Made by a program: the position numbers and the translations under genes. A stretch of DNA of 64,000 bases. Origin: JAGWAJ01 sp026707615 (GTDB lineage Bacteria; Acidobacteriota; Vicinamibacteria; Vicinamibacterales; UBA8438). Shown here in pieces: positions 61,502 through 64,000 of the stretch. Under the pieces are notes generated by a model. That model saw only the letters and a program-made list of their open reading frames with translations. It ran no database searches and was not told where the DNA came from. The stretch covers positions 1,488,001 through 1,552,000 of the forward strand of contig CBDBMW010000013.1 in NCBI GenBank assembly GCA_965207595.1, read 5' to 3'. Each line of letters starts with the position of its first letter. Within the stretch, counting starts at the first letter, position 1.

Positions 61502-62506
61502 ATGCCAGCCAGCGAGATTGGCCGTCAGTTCTGGATCGAAACGCCGGGCCGGGGCGCCGTACGGACCGCCGCGCTGCCGCCGCCGGGGGCGGGGGACGTC
61601 CTGGTCCGCACTCTCTACAGCGGGATCAGCCGGGGCACGGAGGCCCTGGTCTTCCGCGGAGCCGTGCCCCCGTCGCAGTACGGCGCGATGCGGGCGCCGT
61701 TCCAGGAAGGGGACTTCCCGGGCCCCGTCAAGTACGGCTACAGCAGCGTCGGCACGGTCGAGGAGGGGCCCGACGGGCTGCGGGGACGCACCGTGTTCTG
61801 CCTGTACCCGCACCAGGATCGCTACCGCGTGCCGGCGGCGGCTGTCCACCCGGTGCCGGACGGCGTGCCGGCGGGGCGGGCGGTGCTGGCGGCGAACATG
61901 GAGACCGCGGTGAACATCGCTTGGGACGCGCGGCCGACGGCCGGCGACGAGATACTCGTCGTCGGCGGCGGGGTGGTCGGCCTGCTGGCGGCCGTGCTCT
62001 GCCGGGACGTGCCGGGGGCGCGGGTCACCGTCGTCGATCCCAACCCGTCGCGCGCCGCGACGGCGGATGCCCTGGGCCTGGGGTATCGACCGGAGGTTCC
62101 CGCCGGGGCCGGCGTCGATCTCGTCCTCCACGCCAGCGGGCGCGCGGAGGGGCTGCGCGCCGCGCTCGGGGCGGCGGGGGTGGAGGCGACCATCGTCGAT
62201 GCGAGCTGGTACGGCTCGAGCGAGGTGTCGCTGCCCCTCGGCGAGGCGTTCCATGCGCGGCGCCTGACGATTCGGAGCAGTCAGGTCGGCCGCGTGCCGC
62301 CGGACCGCGCTCCCCGCTGGACCACCGCGCGCCGCCTGGCGCTGGCGCTCGACCTGCTGGTGGACGACCGGCTCGACGCGCTGCTGACCGGCGAGAGCCC
62401 GTTCGACGACCTGCCGGCCGTGCTGGCGCGGCTGGCCGCGGATCCGGGGGATACGCTCTGCCATCGGGTCCGCTACGGGCCGCCGATGCCCCGCGGTCCG
62501 CTCTGA
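61502..62506 (+). CDS. Medium-chain zinc-type alcohol dehydrogenase-like oxidoreductase
   Basis: 334 residues from ATG 61502. GroES-like N-terminal part (VLVRTLYSGISRGTEALVFR, FPGPVKYGYSSVGTVEEGP) and a Rossmann domain with ILVVGGGVVGLLAA and VTVVDPNPSR. The usual catalytic zinc Cys is not evident at the N-terminus (SGISRGTE where classical ADHs have a Cys), so it may be a zinc-independent member. First gene of a three-gene unit. Substrate unknown. Confidence 0.82.
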   Translation: MPASEIGRQFWIETPGRGAVRTAALPPPGAGDVLVRTLYSGISRGTEALVFRGAVPPSQYGAMRAPFQEGDFPGPVKYGYSSVGTVEEGPDGLRGRTVFCLYPHQDRYRVPAAAVHPVPDGVPAGRAVLAANMETAVNIAWDARPTAGDEILVVGGGVVGLLAAVLCRDVPGARVTVVDPNPSRAATADALGLGYRPEVPAGAGVDLVLHASGRAEGLRAALGAAGVEATIVDASWYGSSEVSLPLGEAFHARRLTIRSSQVGRVPPDRAPRWTTARRLALALDLLVDDRLDALLTGESPFDDLPAVLARLAADPGDTLCHRVRYGPPMPRGPL

Positions 62507-62525
62507 CGCGCAGGAGGACGCAGTC

Positions 62526-62924
62526 GTGTACAGCCTGAACGTGCGGGATCACTTCATGATCGCCCACAGCTTCCGCGGCGAGGAGTTCGGCCCCGCCCAG
62601 CGGTTGCACGGCGCGACCTACGTCGTCGACGCGACCTTCCTGCGGCCGGAGCTCGACGCCGCCGGCATGGTCGTCGACATCGGCCTGGCCTCGACGCACC
62701 TCAAGCGGGTGCTCGCGGACCTCAACTACCGGAATCTGGACGAGGAGCCGGCGTTCGCCGGGCGCAACACGTCGACCGAGTTCCTCGCGCGGGAGATCTT
62801 CGAGCGCCTGGCCGCCGCGGTGCGGGCAGGGGAGCTCGGGGAGGGCGCGCAGGGCGTGACGGCGATCACGGTGACGCTGCACGAGTCGCACGTCGCCTGG
62901 GGGCGCTACGAAGGGCGGCTATGA
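62526..62924 (+). CDS. 6-pyruvoyl-tetrahydropterin synthase / QueD-like protein
   Basis: 132 residues from GTG 62526 (AGGAGG upstream). PTPS fold with zinc-ligand-like His residues in HFMIAHSF and LHGATYVVD, and TSTEFLAREIFERLAAAVR and VTLHESHVAWGRYEG near the end. The catalytic Cys of classical PTPS/QueD is not evident, as in several paralogs of changed function. The stop overlaps the glycosyltransferase start (ATGA), linking a pterin-like product to glycosylation. Confidence 0.82.
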   Translation: MYSLNVRDHFMIAHSFRGEEFGPAQRLHGATYVVDATFLRPELDAAGMVVDIGLASTHLKRVLADLNYRNLDEEPAFAGRNTSTEFLAREIFERLAAAVRAGELGEGAQGVTAITVTLHESHVAWGRYEGRL

Positions 62925-64000
62925 CGGCGCCGTCGCTGCACCTGGTCGTCCCGGGGCCGCTCGACCAGCGCACCGGCGGCTACCTCTACGACGCGCGCAT
63001 GGCGGAGGGGCTCCGGCGCCGCGGCTGGCGGGTGACCGTGCACTCGCTGGGCGGCAGGTTCCCCGACGCGGACGAGACCGCCCGCACGAGCATGACGGCG
63101 GCGCTGGCCGCCATTCCCGCAGGCGCGACCGCCCTCGTGGACGGCCTGGCGCTCGGCGGTCTGCCGGAGCCCGTGGCGGCCGAGCGCCGCCGGTTGCGCA
63201 TCCTGGCCCTCGTTCACCACCCGCTGTCGGACGAGACGGGGCTCCCGCCGGAGGTGAGGGACCGCCTTGCCGGCAGCGAGCGCCGGGCGCTCGCCGCCGC
63301 CCACGGCGTGATCGTCACCAGCCGGTTCACGGCGCGCGGGCTCCGCCGCTTCGGAGTGGACGCGGGTCGCGTGCGGGTCGTCGAGCCGGGGACCGAGCGG
63401 CCGCCACGGGAGTCCGCGCGGCCGGGGTCGGGTGCCCCGCCGCGCCTTCTTTCGGTCGGTGCGGTGGTCCCTCGCAAGGGGCACGACGTGCTGGTGCGAG
63501 CGCTCGCGCGGATCGCCCACCTGCCCTGGGAGTGGGACTGCGCGGGAAGCCTCGAGCGCGACCCCGGCCACGCGGCGCGGGTGCTGGCGGCTGTCGAGTC
63601 GCAAGGCCTGGCCGACCGCGTGCGCTTCGCCGGGGAATGCGATCCGGTGACGCTGGCCGCCCTGTACGCGGAGAGTGCGCTGTTCGTGCTGGCCTCGCAC
63701 TACGAGGGCTACGGCATGGTGCTGGCGGAGGCCCTCGCGCATGGCCTTCCGATCGTCAGCACCACCGGCGGCGCCATTCCGGAGACCGTTCCCGCCGAGG
63801 CCGCCGTCCTGGTTCCGCCGGGCGACGATGCCGCGCTCGCCGAGGCGCTGGCGCCGCTGCTCGCCGACTCCGACCGCGAAGCCGGGGGGCAGTCCGGCGC
63901 GGAGAGGCGGGCCGTGCTCGCCGCCGCGGCGCACCGGCATGCGGCGGCTCTCCCCGGCTGGGACGCCGCGGCGGCGGCGTTCGCCGATGCCTTGACCGCG
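62921..64000 (+). CDS. GT4-type glycosyltransferase, 3' partial
   Basis: 360 codons remain open to the window edge. GT-B fold: N-terminal LHLVVPGPLDQRTGGYLYDA with the sugar-acceptor glycine loop, central ALVHHPLSDETG and GVIVTSRFTARGLRRFGV, C-terminal LLSVGAVVPRKGHDVLVRAL and the nucleotide-sugar EX7E motif in SHYEGYGMVLAEALAHGLP. Coupled to the pterin-synthase-like gene by an ATGA overlap. Acceptor unknown. Confidence 0.88.
   Translation, partial: MTAPSLHLVVPGPLDQRTGGYLYDARMAEGLRRRGWRVTVHSLGGRFPDADETARTSMTAALAAIPAGATALVDGLALGGLPEPVAAERRRLRILALVHHPLSDETGLPPEVRDRLAGSERRALAAAHGVIVTSRFTARGLRRFGVDAGRVRVVEPGTERPPRESARPGSGAPPRLLSVGAVVPRKGHDVLVRALARIAHLPWEWDCAGSLERDPGHAARVLAAVESQGLADRVRFAGECDPVTLAALYAESALFVLASHYEGYGMVLAEALAHGLPIVSTTGGAIPETVPAEAAVLVPPGDDAALAEALAPLLADSDREAGGQSGAERRAVLAAAAHRHAAALPGWDAAAAAFADALTA

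Overview
The window is GC-rich bacterial chromosome that looks like Acidobacteriota, probably near Vicinamibacteria. This is inferred from the gene families: PSD1 (DUF1549/DUF1553) and DUF1501 proteins, several PQQ-dependent dehydrogenases, secreted carboxypeptidase-regulatory-domain proteins, and five copies of a secreted family with the signature PDLxGxW. No rRNA or tRNA gene was seen, so the placement is not anchored by a marker.

Left chromosomal part (1-21,947). A PSD1 protein runs in from the left edge. It is followed by a small secreted-protein gene split exactly by an IS1380-family element (2862-4610, CTAG target duplication), a decayed phage-type integrase, and the DUF1501 protein that normally accompanies PSD1. 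Next comes a secreted redox district: three PDLxGxW paralogs, a CnaB/CxxCH/propeller fusion, a small cytochrome c, an ABC ATPase, a truncated Uma2 fragment, two divergent PQQ dehydrogenases, an SRPBCC protein and the 5' part of a third PQQ dehydrogenase.

Integrative element (21,948-49,026, about 27.1 kb). The third PQQ dehydrogenase gene is cut at a Lys-Asp-Trp-Glu position, and its missing 158 codons reappear in the same phase at 49,027. Both junctions carry GGACTGGGAG, so this is a site-specifically integrated element. From right to left it holds a lipoprotein metallopeptidase, a tyrosine recombinase, a LexA/CI-like repressor facing a divergent XRE gene, an excisionase-like HTH gene, a lambda O/P-like replication pair, and a near-complete type IV secretion operon on the minus strand (VirB2, B3, B4, two VirB9, B10, TrbJ/B5, B6, B8, VirD4, B11). 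Beyond that lie ArdC-like antirestriction genes and a left end of unknown secreted and membrane proteins. Most operon genes overlap by 4 nt. An IS110/IS1111-type element with perfect 12-bp inverted repeats sits between virB2 and virB3. No classical relaxase was recognised; two winged-helix proteins are candidates for that role.

Right chromosomal part (49,027-64,000). Here are a MerC-like protein and a probable selenoprotein: an AhpC/TSA-DsbD-like fusion with in-frame UGA in a Trp-UGA-Pro-Tyr-Cys context and a SECIS-like hairpin. They are followed by a secreted glycosidase-like propeller, an AbiEii-like nucleotidyltransferase with an overlapping partner, two more PDLxGxW paralogs flanking a Na+-translocating acyl-CoA decarboxylase operon (alpha, delta, biotin carrier, beta), a CDP-alcohol phosphatidyltransferase, and a dehydrogenase/pterin-synthase-like/glycosyltransferase operon that runs off the right edge.
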